A stretch of DNA of 64,000 nucleotides, taken from contig DAHUYP010000008.1 in the NCBI GenBank assembly GCA_027315105.1, forward strand, positions 1-64,000, written 5' to 3'. The stretch comes from Gammaproteobacteria bacterium (GTDB lineage: Bacteria > Pseudomonadota > Gammaproteobacteria > Steroidobacterales > Steroidobacteraceae). Below, piece after piece: positions 1 to 10,865 of the stretch. The translations under genes and the position numbers were made by a program. Each line of letters begins with the position of its first letter. Position 1 is the first letter of the stretch. The notes below the pieces were generated by a model that was not told the DNA's origin, did no database searches, and saw nothing but the letters and a program-made list of their open reading frames with translations.

Positions 1-280
1 CGCGCGGCCCGTAGAGCCGGTTTCCTTCGAGTACGCGCTCCGGCGGAAACCGGAAGTCCTGCTAGTGCCGGCGCATGAACATCCGCTGCGCCGCCGGCCG
101 GGCGCAAGCGCAGTCGGGCCGAGCGGAGCAGCCCGGTCAACCCGTGTACCCTTCGATCCGGCCCCCGAGGGGCGATGCGCGGGGGGGCGCTCGTCTGCGC
201 GCGGCGTCGTCGCCTGTACTACAATCGCGCCGCCATGTCGATTGACGCGGCCTGGTTCGAACCTGTAGGGAATCATTGGC

Positions 281-1573
281 GTGAATGACTTGCTTTGCCG
301 GCCGGCTCCGCTGCCATCGTTGTCCGCACGGCCGGGAAAGCGTCGATCGATCCTGGCGTATTCGAGCATCCTGGCTGCAGCGATCTGGTTGCTGCCGACA
401 GCGGCCGTGGCGCAATTCGCCATCAAGACCGCTGTCACGAGCCAGTTTCAGTACAACTCGAACGTCTTCGACCTGGAGAACGGGTTTCCGATATACGGGC
501 CCAACAATCAACCGATCGGCGGTCCCAACGAGTTTCGGCACGCGGATACCTTCTACGCCTATTCGGCCCTTGCCGACCTGAACTATCAGTGGAGCCAGCA
601 GCAGTTCTACCTCTACGCGAATGACACGCAATATGACTACGACCATTTCACGCAGCTCACGCACAACGAGTACAACGTCGATGGCGGCTGGAACTGGAAG
701 CTCGGACGCCTGCTGGACGGCACGCTGGATGTCTATCGCAATCGCTCGCTGGTGGCATTTACCAATGTGATACAATCGGAAATCTCCTTTCAGACCGAGC
801 AGCGGGAATCGGCCAAGGTCGACTTTCAATTCGTGCCCGATTGGCGCCTGGAAGGCACGGCCTTTTACCACACGATCGATGAGCCCTTGTACGGCACGCC
901 CAATCTGGTGCTCTACGAGGAATCCGGCACCGCGGCGCTGCTGTATACGGCACGCGCCGGTCTGACCGCCGGCCTGAGCGTGAACTATCTGGCGGGCCAT
1001 TTCACGGGCGCGCCCCAGACCCTCGATCCGGCGTATCAGCAGACGACCGAAGACCTGGTTGCTACGTACAAGGCCACCGGCGCATCGACCTTCAAGGGCG
1101 AGCTTGGCTACACCCGGCGCACCTCCGTGAACGGAATCGACAATCTCAGCGGTCCGACGGGCGCGCTCGACTACAAGAACCAGCTGACCGGAAAGACCTC
1201 GGTCGATTTCAGGGTCGACCGGCAGATCACCAGCTTCATCGCCACCACCGGCTCCCAAATCCAGACCGACGCGTCCGTGAATGCCGACTGGAAGGCCACC
1301 TACAAGATCGACGTGCAGCCTGGCTACACCTGGACCTACCTCTCGATGCCGGGCCAGGGCAACACGCCTGCACAGACGCGCATCGATCATATGCAATACG
1401 CGACGTTGACGATCGATTACGAAGCGCTGCGCTGGCTGTCGATCAAACCCTACGCCAACCTGCTGATCCGCAGTTCCAATCTCATCGGGGCCACGTTCAA
1501 CGCCAATACCATCGGTGTGTATCTGACGGTCAACTGGCAGGAAGGCGGATTTACCAATCTTAGGAAACAGTGA
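281..1573 (+). CDS. epsL: Outer-membrane beta-barrel protein, EpsL-like exopolysaccharide operon protein
   Basis: N-terminal signal peptide (ILAAAIWLLPTAAVAQ), alternating aromatic beta-strand pattern, C-terminal barrel-like end; located in an eps locus. Confidence 0.6.
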   Translation: MNDLLCRPAPLPSLSARPGKRRSILAYSSILAAAIWLLPTAAVAQFAIKTAVTSQFQYNSNVFDLENGFPIYGPNNQPIGGPNEFRHADTFYAYSALADLNYQWSQQQFYLYANDTQYDYDHFTQLTHNEYNVDGGWNWKLGRLLDGTLDVYRNRSLVAFTNVIQSEISFQTEQRESAKVDFQFVPDWRLEGTAFYHTIDEPLYGTPNLVLYEESGTAALLYTARAGLTAGLSVNYLAGHFTGAPQTLDPAYQQTTEDLVATYKATGASTFKGELGYTRRTSVNGIDNLSGPTGALDYKNQLTGKTSVDFRVDRQITSFIATTGSQIQTDASVNADWKATYKIDVQPGYTWTYLSMPGQGNTPAQTRIDHMQYATLTIDYEALRWLSIKPYANLLIRSSNLIGATFNANTIGVYLTVNWQEGGFTNLRKQ

Positions 1574-1694
1574 CGCGAAGCGCGTCGTCGATCGCAGTTC
1601 GATGCGGGTGCAGTGCCGCGCGGGGGGCAATGTTCCTGCAATGGCGGCGGCGGAATCTCGACCGGATTTGGACGCTTCTGATATCGTAGATCAT

Positions 1695-2831
1695 ATGACG
1701 CTCACGACAGGGCAGCCCGGCGCTCAGCAGGCGCGGCCGCGCCTTTCCATCATCGTCCCCACCTACAAGGAAGTCGAAAGCCTGCCGCATCTCATTGATC
1801 GCGTGGCCAAGGTCCGGGACCAATACGGGCTCGACATCGACATGCTGATCATGGACGACGACAGCCGGGATGGCTCCGTCGAGCTGATCGCGGCGCGTCC
1901 CGAGAGCTGGGTGCGGTTGATCGTGCGCACCGCCGATCGAGGTCTGAGTGCCGCGGTGCTCGACGGCCTGCGGCTGGCCGAGGGAGACGTGCTGGTCTGC
2001 ATGGATGCGGATCTGTCACATCCGCCCGAAGCGCTGCCGGCGATGCTGCGCAAGCTGCAGGAGGGCGCCGACTTCGTGGTCGGGTCGCGCTACGTGGAGG
2101 GCGGTACGACCTCCGACGACTGGGGCGTGCTGCGCTGGCTCAATAGCCGCGTCGCCACGTTGATGGCGCGGCCTTTGACGAGCGTTCGCGATCCGATGGC
2201 GGGTTACTTCGCGCTGTCGCGCGCGACCTATCTCGGCGGCCGGGACTTCAATCCGATCGGCTACAAGATCGGCCTCGAACTGATCGTCAAGTGCCGTTGC
2301 GAGCGCGTGGTCGAAGTGCCGATCCACTTCGAGGATCGGCGCTTCGGCGAAAGCAAGCTGACCTTCACGCAGCAGCTGCTGTACCTGCAGCATCTGCGGC
2401 GGCTGTACATCTTCAAGTTCGGTATCTGGTCGCAGCTCATGCAATTCCTGGTGGTGGGCGGCATGGGCACCCTGGTCAATCTTGCGGCCCTCACCGCCCT
2501 GGTGGCGGTCGCCGTGCCGGTGCGCTGGGCGGTCGCGCTGGCCATCTGGATCGCGATGACCTTCAATTTCGTGCTCAACCGCCGCTTCAGCTTCTCGTTC
2601 GCGCGAGGTGGTTCCTGGTGGTCGCAGTATCTGCGATTCGTCGGTGCCTCCTCGTTCGGTGCCGTCATCAACTACGCGCTCACCCTCGCCATCTTGAATC
2701 GGTTTCCGCAGTGGCTGCCGCAATTGGCGGCCCTGATCGGCATCATCGTGGCCACCGGCGTCAATTTCGTAGCCAGCCGCTACCTGGTATTTCGCGCCTC
2801 GCACGTGCGCCTGGAGCGCGACGGCTGCTGA
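1695..2831 (+). CDS. Family 2 glycosyltransferase (dolichyl-phosphate mannosyltransferase-like) fused to a GtrA-like membrane domain
   Basis: PRLSIIVPTYKE, DDDSRDGS, DADLSHPPE and GSRYVEGG motifs, then a 4-TM GtrA-like C-terminus; ORF opens at 1602, ATG at 1695 likely. Confidence 0.85.
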   Translation: MTLTTGQPGAQQARPRLSIIVPTYKEVESLPHLIDRVAKVRDQYGLDIDMLIMDDDSRDGSVELIAARPESWVRLIVRTADRGLSAAVLDGLRLAEGDVLVCMDADLSHPPEALPAMLRKLQEGADFVVGSRYVEGGTTSDDWGVLRWLNSRVATLMARPLTSVRDPMAGYFALSRATYLGGRDFNPIGYKIGLELIVKCRCERVVEVPIHFEDRRFGESKLTFTQQLLYLQHLRRLYIFKFGIWSQLMQFLVVGGMGTLVNLAALTALVAVAVPVRWAVALAIWIAMTFNFVLNRRFSFSFARGGSWWSQYLRFVGASSFGAVINYALTLAILNRFPQWLPQLAALIGIIVATGVNFVASRYLVFRASHVRLERDGC

Positions 2832-2891
2832 GCAATCCGGTCATGTGCCGCAACGTCGCCGCAACATCGCCGCGGCCCGCAGAGCGCAGCG

Positions 2892-4550
2892 TCATTGGCG
2901 CAGTTGTGATTTGAGGTGATCGGCCAGGCGTAGTGCCATCGCGACTATCGTCAGGGTGGGATTCGCCTGGCTCGAGGTCGGAAAGACCGCCGAGCCGGAA
3001 ATATAGAGATTCTGCACCTCGTGCAGCCGGCCATCAGGATTCACGGCGCTGCTGCGCGCATCCCGGCCCATGCGGGCGGTGCCGATGTGATGCCCGCCAT
3101 AGGCGCCGTAGCGCGTCATTTCCATCTCGACGCCGGCCGGATCGTAGTCGAGGCGCCCGATGCGCGTGCGCGCGAACTCCTGGGCGAGCAGTGCGAGTGC
3201 GCGGCTCACGGTGTCGAGATCACCGGCCGTATACCTCCAGTCGACGCGGATCCGCGGTACGCCAAGCGGGTCGCAGTCGCCGCCGAGCGTGACGCGGCTC
3301 TGCGGATTGGGCTGCTGCTCGGCATGGAAGTCCAGGCTGTAGAGATTGGCCCTGGATCGAATGATGATGGACGGAAACTTGCGCTCCGCAAGCTTTCGAT
3401 CGCGCAGCATGTGCCAGGCGAATGCGCCCGCGCCGGCGGGGTCGGCGAGGACGTTGGCGATATGCCGCAACCAGCTGCCGAGGCTTGAGCGCTCTTCGCC
3501 ATACAGGCGTTTGCCGTACTCGTAGGGAATGAGGATCTTCGCCAGGTACAGCAGCGACAGCACGGAGTTGCGGTGCGCCGGATCGGTGATGCGCGGATGG
3601 TGCAGCCGGGCGATGAAGTTGCCGAGGCGCTGCTGCCGCTGCATCTCGGGCCGCAGTGCGATTCGGCGCCGGCAGTAGATTCCTTCATCCGAGATATCGT
3701 AGCCATGGAAAGCGTTGCTCAGCGGTCCATCGATCTGGATCCGGCCGATCGTCCCGGCCAGATGGCACATGTAGTAGCGCCCGATGACATCGTGCCGATT
3801 GCCAATCCCGCTCGGATGCACGTCGTGACTGGCGAGCAGCAGCCGCGGCACCTCGAGCCCGCCCGTGGCGAGCACGAAGTGGCGGGCTCGGACGTCGAAT
3901 TGACGCCCCTGCAGGCTGCGCACGCCGAGCGAAAGCACCTGCTGACCACTCGAGTCCAGGTGGATCGCAGTGACGTTCGCGTGCAGCAACACGCGCACAT
4001 CGCGCGCGGCCGCCAGCCGATGACCATATCGCCGGCCGAAATCAGTCGGGCAGCTGAAGCGCTCCAGGGTATCGGTGCTGAAGCTGGGGCTCTCGAAGCC
4101 CGCCAGCATCGGCCTGAGCGGCGGCGGCAGGGCATCGGCGGCACCGTAGAGGAAGTCTCCGGCCTCGCACAGGCGGTTGGCCTTGGGGTAGTACGGCAGC
4201 AGCGCTTCACGCCCGAAGGGCCAGCCGCTGTGAGGGACGTAGTCGCGGGGCTCGAAGTCGATGTCATCGAACGGCGTGCAGCGCCCGCCCCAGATCGCGG
4301 TGGTGCCGCCGAAGCGGCGCTGCCGATATCGGTCCGGCGGGCTGTGCAGGCGCTCGTCGGCGACCGCGCCGTCGTACAAGGATTGCGATGACTTCTCGAA
4401 TTCGAGGCCGCCGGATTCGAGCAGCAAGACGTCGATGCCGGCATCCAGCAGCTCCAGCGCCAGCGTGATGCCAGCCGCCCCGGCTCCGACGACGCACAAC
4501 TGCGCTTCGAGAGCTTGCCCGTGCGGCAGCTCGTGGGTATCGAGAAACAC
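2892..4550 (-). CDS. GMC-family FAD-dependent oxidoreductase
   Basis: CVVGAGAAGITLALELLDAGIDVLLLESGG Rossmann motif; C-terminal HHIGTARMG and NPTLTIVAMALRLADHL. Confidence 0.85.
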   Translation of the reverse strand: MFLDTHELPHGQALEAQLCVVGAGAAGITLALELLDAGIDVLLLESGGLEFEKSSQSLYDGAVADERLHSPPDRYRQRRFGGTTAIWGGRCTPFDDIDFEPRDYVPHSGWPFGREALLPYYPKANRLCEAGDFLYGAADALPPPLRPMLAGFESPSFSTDTLERFSCPTDFGRRYGHRLAAARDVRVLLHANVTAIHLDSSGQQVLSLGVRSLQGRQFDVRARHFVLATGGLEVPRLLLASHDVHPSGIGNRHDVIGRYYMCHLAGTIGRIQIDGPLSNAFHGYDISDEGIYCRRRIALRPEMQRQQRLGNFIARLHHPRITDPAHRNSVLSLLYLAKILIPYEYGKRLYGEERSSLGSWLRHIANVLADPAGAGAFAWHMLRDRKLAERKFPSIIIRSRANLYSLDFHAEQQPNPQSRVTLGGDCDPLGVPRIRVDWRYTAGDLDTVSRALALLAQEFARTRIGRLDYDPAGVEMEMTRYGAYGGHHIGTARMGRDARSSAVNPDGRLHEVQNLYISGSAVFPTSSQANPTLTIVAMALRLADHLKSQLRQ

Positions 4551-4709
4551 GCGGATCCTGGTGCTGGCCGAGCCGGTGTCGCTATACTACCGGCGCCGCG
4601 CCATGCTGGAAACCGGCAGATTATTCCTGTCGCCGATGGAATTATGTCCGCCGTGAGATCGAGCCGGACGCGCAAGTCGGATCGATCCATGCGCACGTGT
4701 CGGTGGTGA

Positions 4710-5690
4710 ATGCAGCAGCAGATTCTGGTGCTCGGTGCGAGTGGCTTCATCGGCAGGAGCCTGATGGTGCGACTGCGCGCCATCGATTGGGCAAAGCCCA
4801 TCGCGGGGGTCCGGGCCCGATCGCGTGCCGGGCTCGAGGGCGTCGAACACAGGATCGTCGATGCCATCGACGAGGCATCGATCGCGCAGGCGCTTGCGGG
4901 CGTGGATGCCGTCGTCAACTGCGTCGCCGGGGATGCGGCCACGATCAGCGAGAGTGGGCGCGTATTGTTCGCGGCTGCGGCGCGCGGCGCGACGCCGCCG
5001 CGCATCGTGCATCTGAGCACCATGTCCGTGTACGGCGATGCGGTCGGGTTGGTCGATGAGTCCGCTGCGCTGCGCGGCAATCTCGGGGCCTATTCGGCGG
5101 CCAAAGTCGCGGCCGAGCGGTGCGCCGCCGGATACCCGCGGGCGGCGATCCTCAGGCCGGGCTGCGTCTACGGGCCCGGGAGTCCGCAGTGGAGCGCTCG
5201 CATCGGCCAATGGCTGCTGGCGCGGCGGCTCGGCGATCTCGGTGCGGACGGCGACGGCTATTGCAACCTCGTCCATATCGATGACGTGGTCACGGCGATC
5301 CTTCGGTGTCTCGAGCAGCCGGCGCTGGGCAGCGCCGCGATCTACAACCTCTCGACTCCCAGTCCGCCGACGTGGAATGAGTACCTGATCCGCTATGGAC
5401 GCGCCCTCGGGGCCGTGCCGATAAGACGCGTGTCGCATCGACGGCTGATGGTGGAAGGCAAGCTCCTGGCACCGGTGCTGAAGATCGGTGAGTTGGCGCT
5501 GCGCGCCTCGAAGATCCGAAGTCTGCACCTGCCGCCGCCGATACCGCCGTCGCTGCTGCGGCTGATGCGCCAGGAGATCAAGCTTGACGTGCGGCGCGCA
5601 GAGCAGGAACTGGGCCTGCATTGGCAGGGCCTCGACCGAGGTATCGAGGATGCGGCCCGCTGGTGCCTCCGGGCGACATCCGAGGGATAG
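4710..5690 (+). CDS. NAD-dependent epimerase/dehydratase (extended SDR)
   Basis: GASGFIGRSL nucleotide-binding motif, YSAAK catalytic motif, LRPGCVYGPG. Confidence 0.85.
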   Translation: MQQQILVLGASGFIGRSLMVRLRAIDWAKPIAGVRARSRAGLEGVEHRIVDAIDEASIAQALAGVDAVVNCVAGDAATISESGRVLFAAAARGATPPRIVHLSTMSVYGDAVGLVDESAALRGNLGAYSAAKVAAERCAAGYPRAAILRPGCVYGPGSPQWSARIGQWLLARRLGDLGADGDGYCNLVHIDDVVTAILRCLEQPALGSAAIYNLSTPSPPTWNEYLIRYGRALGAVPIRRVSHRRLMVEGKLLAPVLKIGELALRASKIRSLHLPPPIPPSLLRLMRQEIKLDVRRAEQELGLHWQGLDRGIEDAARWCLRATSEG

Positions 5691-6094
5691 TTGCACCATT
5701 GCGATGACGCAGCGCCGGCGTCGCTGGGGGCGCAGGGATTGGTCTGCCGTCCATCGAATCCGGGCGCACCTGCTTTATCGACACGGCTCCCGGCCTTCTG
5801 CTATGGTCCGGCAGGTGACGTCGCTTACAGGACGGCGGCGGTGTGCTGTGCTCGATTCGATTCGCATGGATGCAGATTCGAGAGCTGGCAAAGCGGACGA
5901 TGACCCGACCTCGGGAGATCCGGGTCGGTTGAATTGTCAAAATCATCGCGGCGCCGTCGCATTGGCCTGCGTCACAGGCATTGCCGCTCACATTGCGGCA
6001 GTACCGATCGGCCGGCACTATCGCCGCGCGGATGGCGCGTCCGCGGTACGTGAACCATGTGTGGCCGATCGGCAATACACCGAGAGACATCGCG

Positions 6095-7612
6095 ATGACT
6101 GACATTCCGGCCGGCACCGATCTCAGCCCGCCGGGGGCTGCCGGCGCCGAGCTGCGCATTGCCGCGCTCAGCGTCGCCACCATCGCACTGTACGTTGCAA
6201 CCTGGCTGCTCGAGCGAGCCATGTTTCGAAACGGCATCGTCGAGCCGGCCTCGATCGTGGATCCCGGGTATGCCGCGAGCGGCACGCTGCTGGTGTGGCA
6301 GATGGCGATGTACGTGGTCGTCACCGCCGCGATCTTCCTGGCCTACGGCGCGGTCATCCTGATGTGCCGGCGCGGCGAGCTGAATCACGGTCGGGCCCGG
6401 GTGTGGGCATTGATCGTACCGATATTGCTGAGTCTGGCGTTCGTGGCTCCGGTGCCGAGATTGTCGCAGGACGTATTCAGTTACCTGGCGCACGGTTTCC
6501 TTGGCCAGGTGCCGGGCGGCAATCCGTTCCTGCAGCCGGCCGAAGCGGCGCGCGACACCGCCATCGGCGCGAAGCTCGCGGCGTTCGGCTGGCACACCAC
6601 CCCGGGTATCACGCCGTACGGGATTATCTGGACGCGGCTGGAGGTGGCGGTCGCGGAGCTGTCCGCCGGAAACGTGTTCGCGGCAACCGTTCTGTTCAAG
6701 GCCGTGGCGGTGACCGCCAGTCTGGGCAGTGCCTGGATGATATGGCTGACGCTAGGGCGCATTGGCCCGCCGATACAGCTTCAAGGCACGCTGGCCTTTC
6801 TGTGGAACCCGCTCATCCTGATCGAATTTGCCGGCGAGGGTCACAATGACGCGGTAATGATTTTCTTTGCAATTGCGGCCCTGGCAGCGTGCGCAACGTC
6901 GAAGCCCGCGCTCTCGATCGTCGCGCAGCTGCTCGGCGTGCTGTCGAAATATGTGAGCGTCCTGTTCCTGCCGGCACAGCTGGTCTATCTCTGGCACGTC
7001 CGGCGCAGTGCCGCACGATTGGTCCTCGGGGCCGCATTCGCATTCGCGATCACAGCCGGCATCGCGGCGGTGCTCTATGCACCGCTCTGGGCGGGGCTGC
7101 GGACCTTCGAGGGCGTCGTCAATCGCGGCGCGCCGATCAGCTCGGCGGCGCTGTTCGGTGCCATCGACTGGGTGTTGAGACGCTCGCCGCTCGATGCGAT
7201 CTCCGGTCCGCTGACGACGCTGCTGGTGACCGTGCCGTTGCTCGGGTTCGTAGCCTGGAGCAGTCTGCGCGTAAAGAGCGCCGCCGATCTCGCGCGTGCC
7301 TGCGCCTGGATATCGCTTGCGTACCTGCTGGTGGCGTCGCCGGATTATTGGCCATGGTATGCCTGCATGCCCGTCACGCTGATCATCGTCGGCGACTTCA
7401 GGCGCCTTTTCTGGCTCGCGATTCTGATGAGCCTCACCGGCCGCCTGACCGCGCCTCTGGAAGTCCTGCGCGATCACGACTTCCTGACGATGCGGATATC
7501 CAAGGGGTTGATAACGGGGCTTGGTTCGATGCTGCCGCTGCTCGCACTGGCGGTCTGGAGCTGGAAGCAGAGGCGGCGCGGACCGATCCTGCCGATGGGA
7601 ACGCAGCCGTGA
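6095..7612 (+). CDS. Polytopic membrane GT-C type glycosyltransferase (polyprenyl mannosyltransferase-like)
   Basis: Many TM segments, early PRLSQDVFSYLAHG loop, FLWNPLILIEFAGEGHND; ATG at 6095 (MTDIPAG) more likely than 5981. Confidence 0.65.
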   Translation: MTDIPAGTDLSPPGAAGAELRIAALSVATIALYVATWLLERAMFRNGIVEPASIVDPGYAASGTLLVWQMAMYVVVTAAIFLAYGAVILMCRRGELNHGRARVWALIVPILLSLAFVAPVPRLSQDVFSYLAHGFLGQVPGGNPFLQPAEAARDTAIGAKLAAFGWHTTPGITPYGIIWTRLEVAVAELSAGNVFAATVLFKAVAVTASLGSAWMIWLTLGRIGPPIQLQGTLAFLWNPLILIEFAGEGHNDAVMIFFAIAALAACATSKPALSIVAQLLGVLSKYVSVLFLPAQLVYLWHVRRSAARLVLGAAFAFAITAGIAAVLYAPLWAGLRTFEGVVNRGAPISSAALFGAIDWVLRRSPLDAISGPLTTLLVTVPLLGFVAWSSLRVKSAADLARACAWISLAYLLVASPDYWPWYACMPVTLIIVGDFRRLFWLAILMSLTGRLTAPLEVLRDHDFLTMRISKGLITGLGSMLPLLALAVWSWKQRRRGPILPMGTQP

Positions 7613-7903
7613 CGAGCGGTATTCGGATCTTGCGGGCCGGCGCGAGTCGCGTCTTCCGCGGCCGCCGGTGATCGCATGCGGTGAATCGTAGACGTGCGAC
7701 CCCGGTGTGCGATCTGCAATCATTCCACGACGCTGTAGGGATGCGTTTCTGCCGCCGTATTGTGACGGGCATCGCATTCCACCGGCCGGTGCGCAGCATC
7801 TATCTGTCTCGATGGGGCGACACGTCGCGATCTGGGGACACGTCGCTGCCGCTGCAGATCGCGCCTAATATCCGTCCGCTGCAGCCTATTCGGACGGGAA
7901 GCA

Positions 7904-9193
7904 ATGAAGATGAAAGCCCTGCTACTGCGTGGCGCCTGGTGCGCATTGCTCGGTGCGCTGGCGGCGTGTAACGGCATCGGCTCGAATTCGAGCAGCACCA
8001 CGAGCTCGAGTGGCTCTTCGGGCGGCTCCAGTTCCAGCAGCTCCAGTTCCTCCGGCTCCAGCAGCTCGAGCAGCAGCGGCTCGGGCGGAACCGGTGGCGG
8101 GCTGTCCATCAAGGCACAGGGCAACCGCTTGATCGATGCTCAGGGGGCCACGGTGCAACTGCGCGGCGTCAACGTCAGTGGACTGGAAAGCGGGATCATT
8201 TTCACCGGTGGTACGAATTTCTGGCAGTCGTCGGGTTTTTCGAGCCGGCCGGATTTCACCAAGATCGCGGCCTGGAAGGTGAATGCGGTCCGCCTGCCGC
8301 TGAACGAGGACTCATGGCTCGGGCTGACGGTGACGGGCATACCCGGCAACATCATAGCGCTCGATGGCCCTGCGTATCGCGCCGAAGTCGAGGCCACCGT
8401 GGCGGCGGCCAACGCAGCGGGCCTGTATGTCATCCTCGATCTGCATTGGACCGCGCCTTCGACCTTTGCCGCCAACGCGCAGAATACGTTTCTGGATGCG
8501 GACAATTCGCTCAAGTTCTGGACTTCGGTCGCCACGACCTTCATGAGCAATCCGGCGACCATGTTCGAGGTGTTCAACGAGCCGGTCGTCTGCCCCACCG
8601 GCCAGGGTGCACAGTGCTCGGCGCCGGCAGGAATCATCGCCAATCAGGTCCTGGCAAACGGGGGCCCGGAGAATTACTACTGGGGCCTGAGCACGGGCAC
8701 CTTTGGTGGCTCACTCACTCGGGTGGCCTACACGTACAATATCGTGGGCTATCAGCAGGCGATCGATACGATTCGTGCCACCGGGGCCACCAACGTCATC
8801 ATCTGCGGCGGGAACGATTATGATGACGATCTGACCTGGTGGCCGCAGTATCCGGTCACCGATCCGCTCAACCAGCTGGCCGCAGCGGTGCACCAATATC
8901 CCGGCAATCCATACAATGCTGCCACCGGCCAGACCGCCATGAACGCGATGATGGCACCAATAACGACCAGTCATCCGATCCTGATCACCGAACTGGGCGA
9001 CGAGGTCGGGACCAGCGGGTCGCCGTTCGCGTCGCCGGTGCTCGCATGGGCCGATGCCCAGGGCTATTCGGTGTTCGCCTGGACGTGGAATCCGTGGGGC
9101 GGTCCCAACACGCTGATCCAGAATACGGTCAATTACACGCCGACCGTGGGCTGGGGTCAGACGTACTACAGCTGGACCTTCAATCACCAGTAG
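7904..9193 (+). CDS. GH5-type cellulase/endoglucanase, predicted lipoprotein with poly-Ser linker
   Basis: Lipobox LAAC; Ser-rich linker; LRGVNVSGLE, VILDLHW, FEVFNEPV (acid/base Glu), ILITELGDE (nucleophile). Confidence 0.85.
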   Translation: MKMKALLLRGAWCALLGALAACNGIGSNSSSTTSSSGSSGGSSSSSSSSSGSSSSSSSGSGGTGGGLSIKAQGNRLIDAQGATVQLRGVNVSGLESGIIFTGGTNFWQSSGFSSRPDFTKIAAWKVNAVRLPLNEDSWLGLTVTGIPGNIIALDGPAYRAEVEATVAAANAAGLYVILDLHWTAPSTFAANAQNTFLDADNSLKFWTSVATTFMSNPATMFEVFNEPVVCPTGQGAQCSAPAGIIANQVLANGGPENYYWGLSTGTFGGSLTRVAYTYNIVGYQQAIDTIRATGATNVIICGGNDYDDDLTWWPQYPVTDPLNQLAAAVHQYPGNPYNAATGQTAMNAMMAPITTSHPILITELGDEVGTSGSPFASPVLAWADAQGYSVFAWTWNPWGGPNTLIQNTVNYTPTVGWGQTYYSWTFNHQ

Positions 9194-9203
9194 GGCGGCC
9201 GAA

Positions 9204-9220
9204 CAGGCAGGTCGTGCCTG
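9204..9220 (+). terminator. Hairpin CAGGCA-GGTCG-TGCCTG just after the GH5 stop
   Basis: 6-bp perfect inverted repeat with 5-nt loop, 10 bp after the stop; no T tract. Confidence 0.3.
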
Positions 9221-9293
9221 CTGCTGCGCCGGCCCCGTAAGGCGCTCGGCGTGGCACGACGCTCTGGATGAGGCAGCGCGCGACCCTGCTGCC

Positions 9294-10730
9294 TTGAGCA
9301 GATTCCTGGGACTGGACTGTGCGCCCGAGGTCAAGACGCTGCGGCGGGCTCTGGATCGTCTTGCCGCCCGTCAGTGTGCCCAGAAGATCGGTGGGGAGAT
9401 GGCGCGAGTGCGCGTGGCGCAGCGCGGGCAGCTGATGGGGTTCTTGCCCATCGCGATCGGCACGTACGTGCCTACCACGGCAAGCGCACGATCTCCAAGG
9501 CCTACCTTGCGCGGCGCCATCTGGCCATGCCGGCCCCCAGCGACCACTGGATAAACGACCGCGCTGGGGATCCACTGCTGCTGATCATCGCCGAACTCGA
9601 TACCTCCCTGGTCAAGGCCTTCCCCGAGCTGCTGCGAGAGGTGCGCGCCACCATCGGCGAGCGGCAGGTGACGATCATCTTCGATCGCGGCGGGTGGAGT
9701 CCGAAACTTTTCCGCAGCATGATCGAGCAGGGCTTCGACCTGCTGACCTACCGCAAGGGCAAAAGGCGCCTTATCGGTCCGCGGCGCTTCGTGCACCGCC
9801 GCGCCAAGCTCGACGGATGGTGGGTCAGTTATAACCTGCACGATCAGGCGGTGCGCTTCCTGAAGGGAAAGCTGCGCTTGCGGCAGATTACGCGCTTGTG
9901 CGACGGGGGAAGCATCAGACCCAGATCATCACCAGTCGCTGGAACCTGCGCGACATCGAGCTTGCCTACCGCATGTTCGAGCGGCGGAGGCAGGAGGACT
10001 ACTTCTAGTACATGCGCGAGGAGTTCTTGCTCGATGCGCTCGTGGACTACCGCCTCGAGTCCGAGGACGCCACCCGCAGATCCCCAACCCCGAGCGGCGC
10101 GCGCTGGACAAGCAGATCCGCGCCGCTCGCACGCAACTCGCCGACTTCGAGCGTCAGTTCGGGGCGCCCGCCGCCGACAAACCCGAGCAACACCGTCCCA
10201 GCATGCGTAGCTTCAAGATGACCCACGGCAAGCTCGGCCAAGAACTGCGCGCGGCGCGTTCCCGTCTACGCAAGCTCATCTTGCAACGACGCTGTCTACC
10301 GCGCGCGTCGAGATCCGCGATTTCGGCAAGCACAGCGTGGTCAAGTTCGCCACCGAGCGCAAGCATCTGACCGACCTCATGAAGATGCTCGCCTACCAGG
10401 CCGAGAGTGACCTGCTGAACCTTCTGCAGCCGCACTACCGGCGGGCCGAGCAGGAAGGCAGAACGCTGCTGCATGAGCTCTTCGCCGCCGCCGGCGACAT
10501 CCGCGTTGCCGAAGAGGCACCGCAGATCACCTTGGCGCCGTTGAGCTCGCCGCACCGAACCCGCGCCGTGCACGCACTCTGCGAGCTTCTCAACCAGACC
10601 GCCACTGCGTTCCCGGGGACGCGCCTGTGCCTGCGTTTTGCCGTACGTTCCCCGCTCGTCATCGGGCCCGCCTTCCATGGCACACCAGCCCACCGGGTCG
10701 CCGCCGCGGCCCCAGCTCCGGCCCCATGAC
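9294..10730 (+). pseudogene. Decayed DDE-type transposase with several frameshifts and a premature stop
   Basis: Transposase-like segments (VRAYHGKRTISKAYLARRHLAMP, TIIFDRGGWSPKLFRSMIEQGFDLLTYRKGK, QIITSRWNLRDIELAYRMFERRRQEDYF*YMREEFLLDALVDYRLE, HSVVKFATERKHLTDLMKMLAYQAESDLL) lie in different forward frames. Confidence 0.75.
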
Positions 10731-10865
10731 CACGCCTCAACCGGACATTTTGGACAGGGGCTATGTCAGGAGGTCTGAAATTACCGCCTCGCATCGACAT
10801 CACGCCTCAACATCGCGATACTCGCACGCCTGATCACCAAAACCACATCCTTCATGCATAGTGCC

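Noticed and set aside
2-268. Possible C-terminus of an upstream CDS or a small 67-aa ORF
   Set aside because: Open frame at the window edge but composition is not convincing; cannot be resolved without upstream sequence.
137-1630. 497-aa minus-strand ORF
   Set aside because: Antisense to the EpsL-like gene, which has a signal peptide and barrel pattern.
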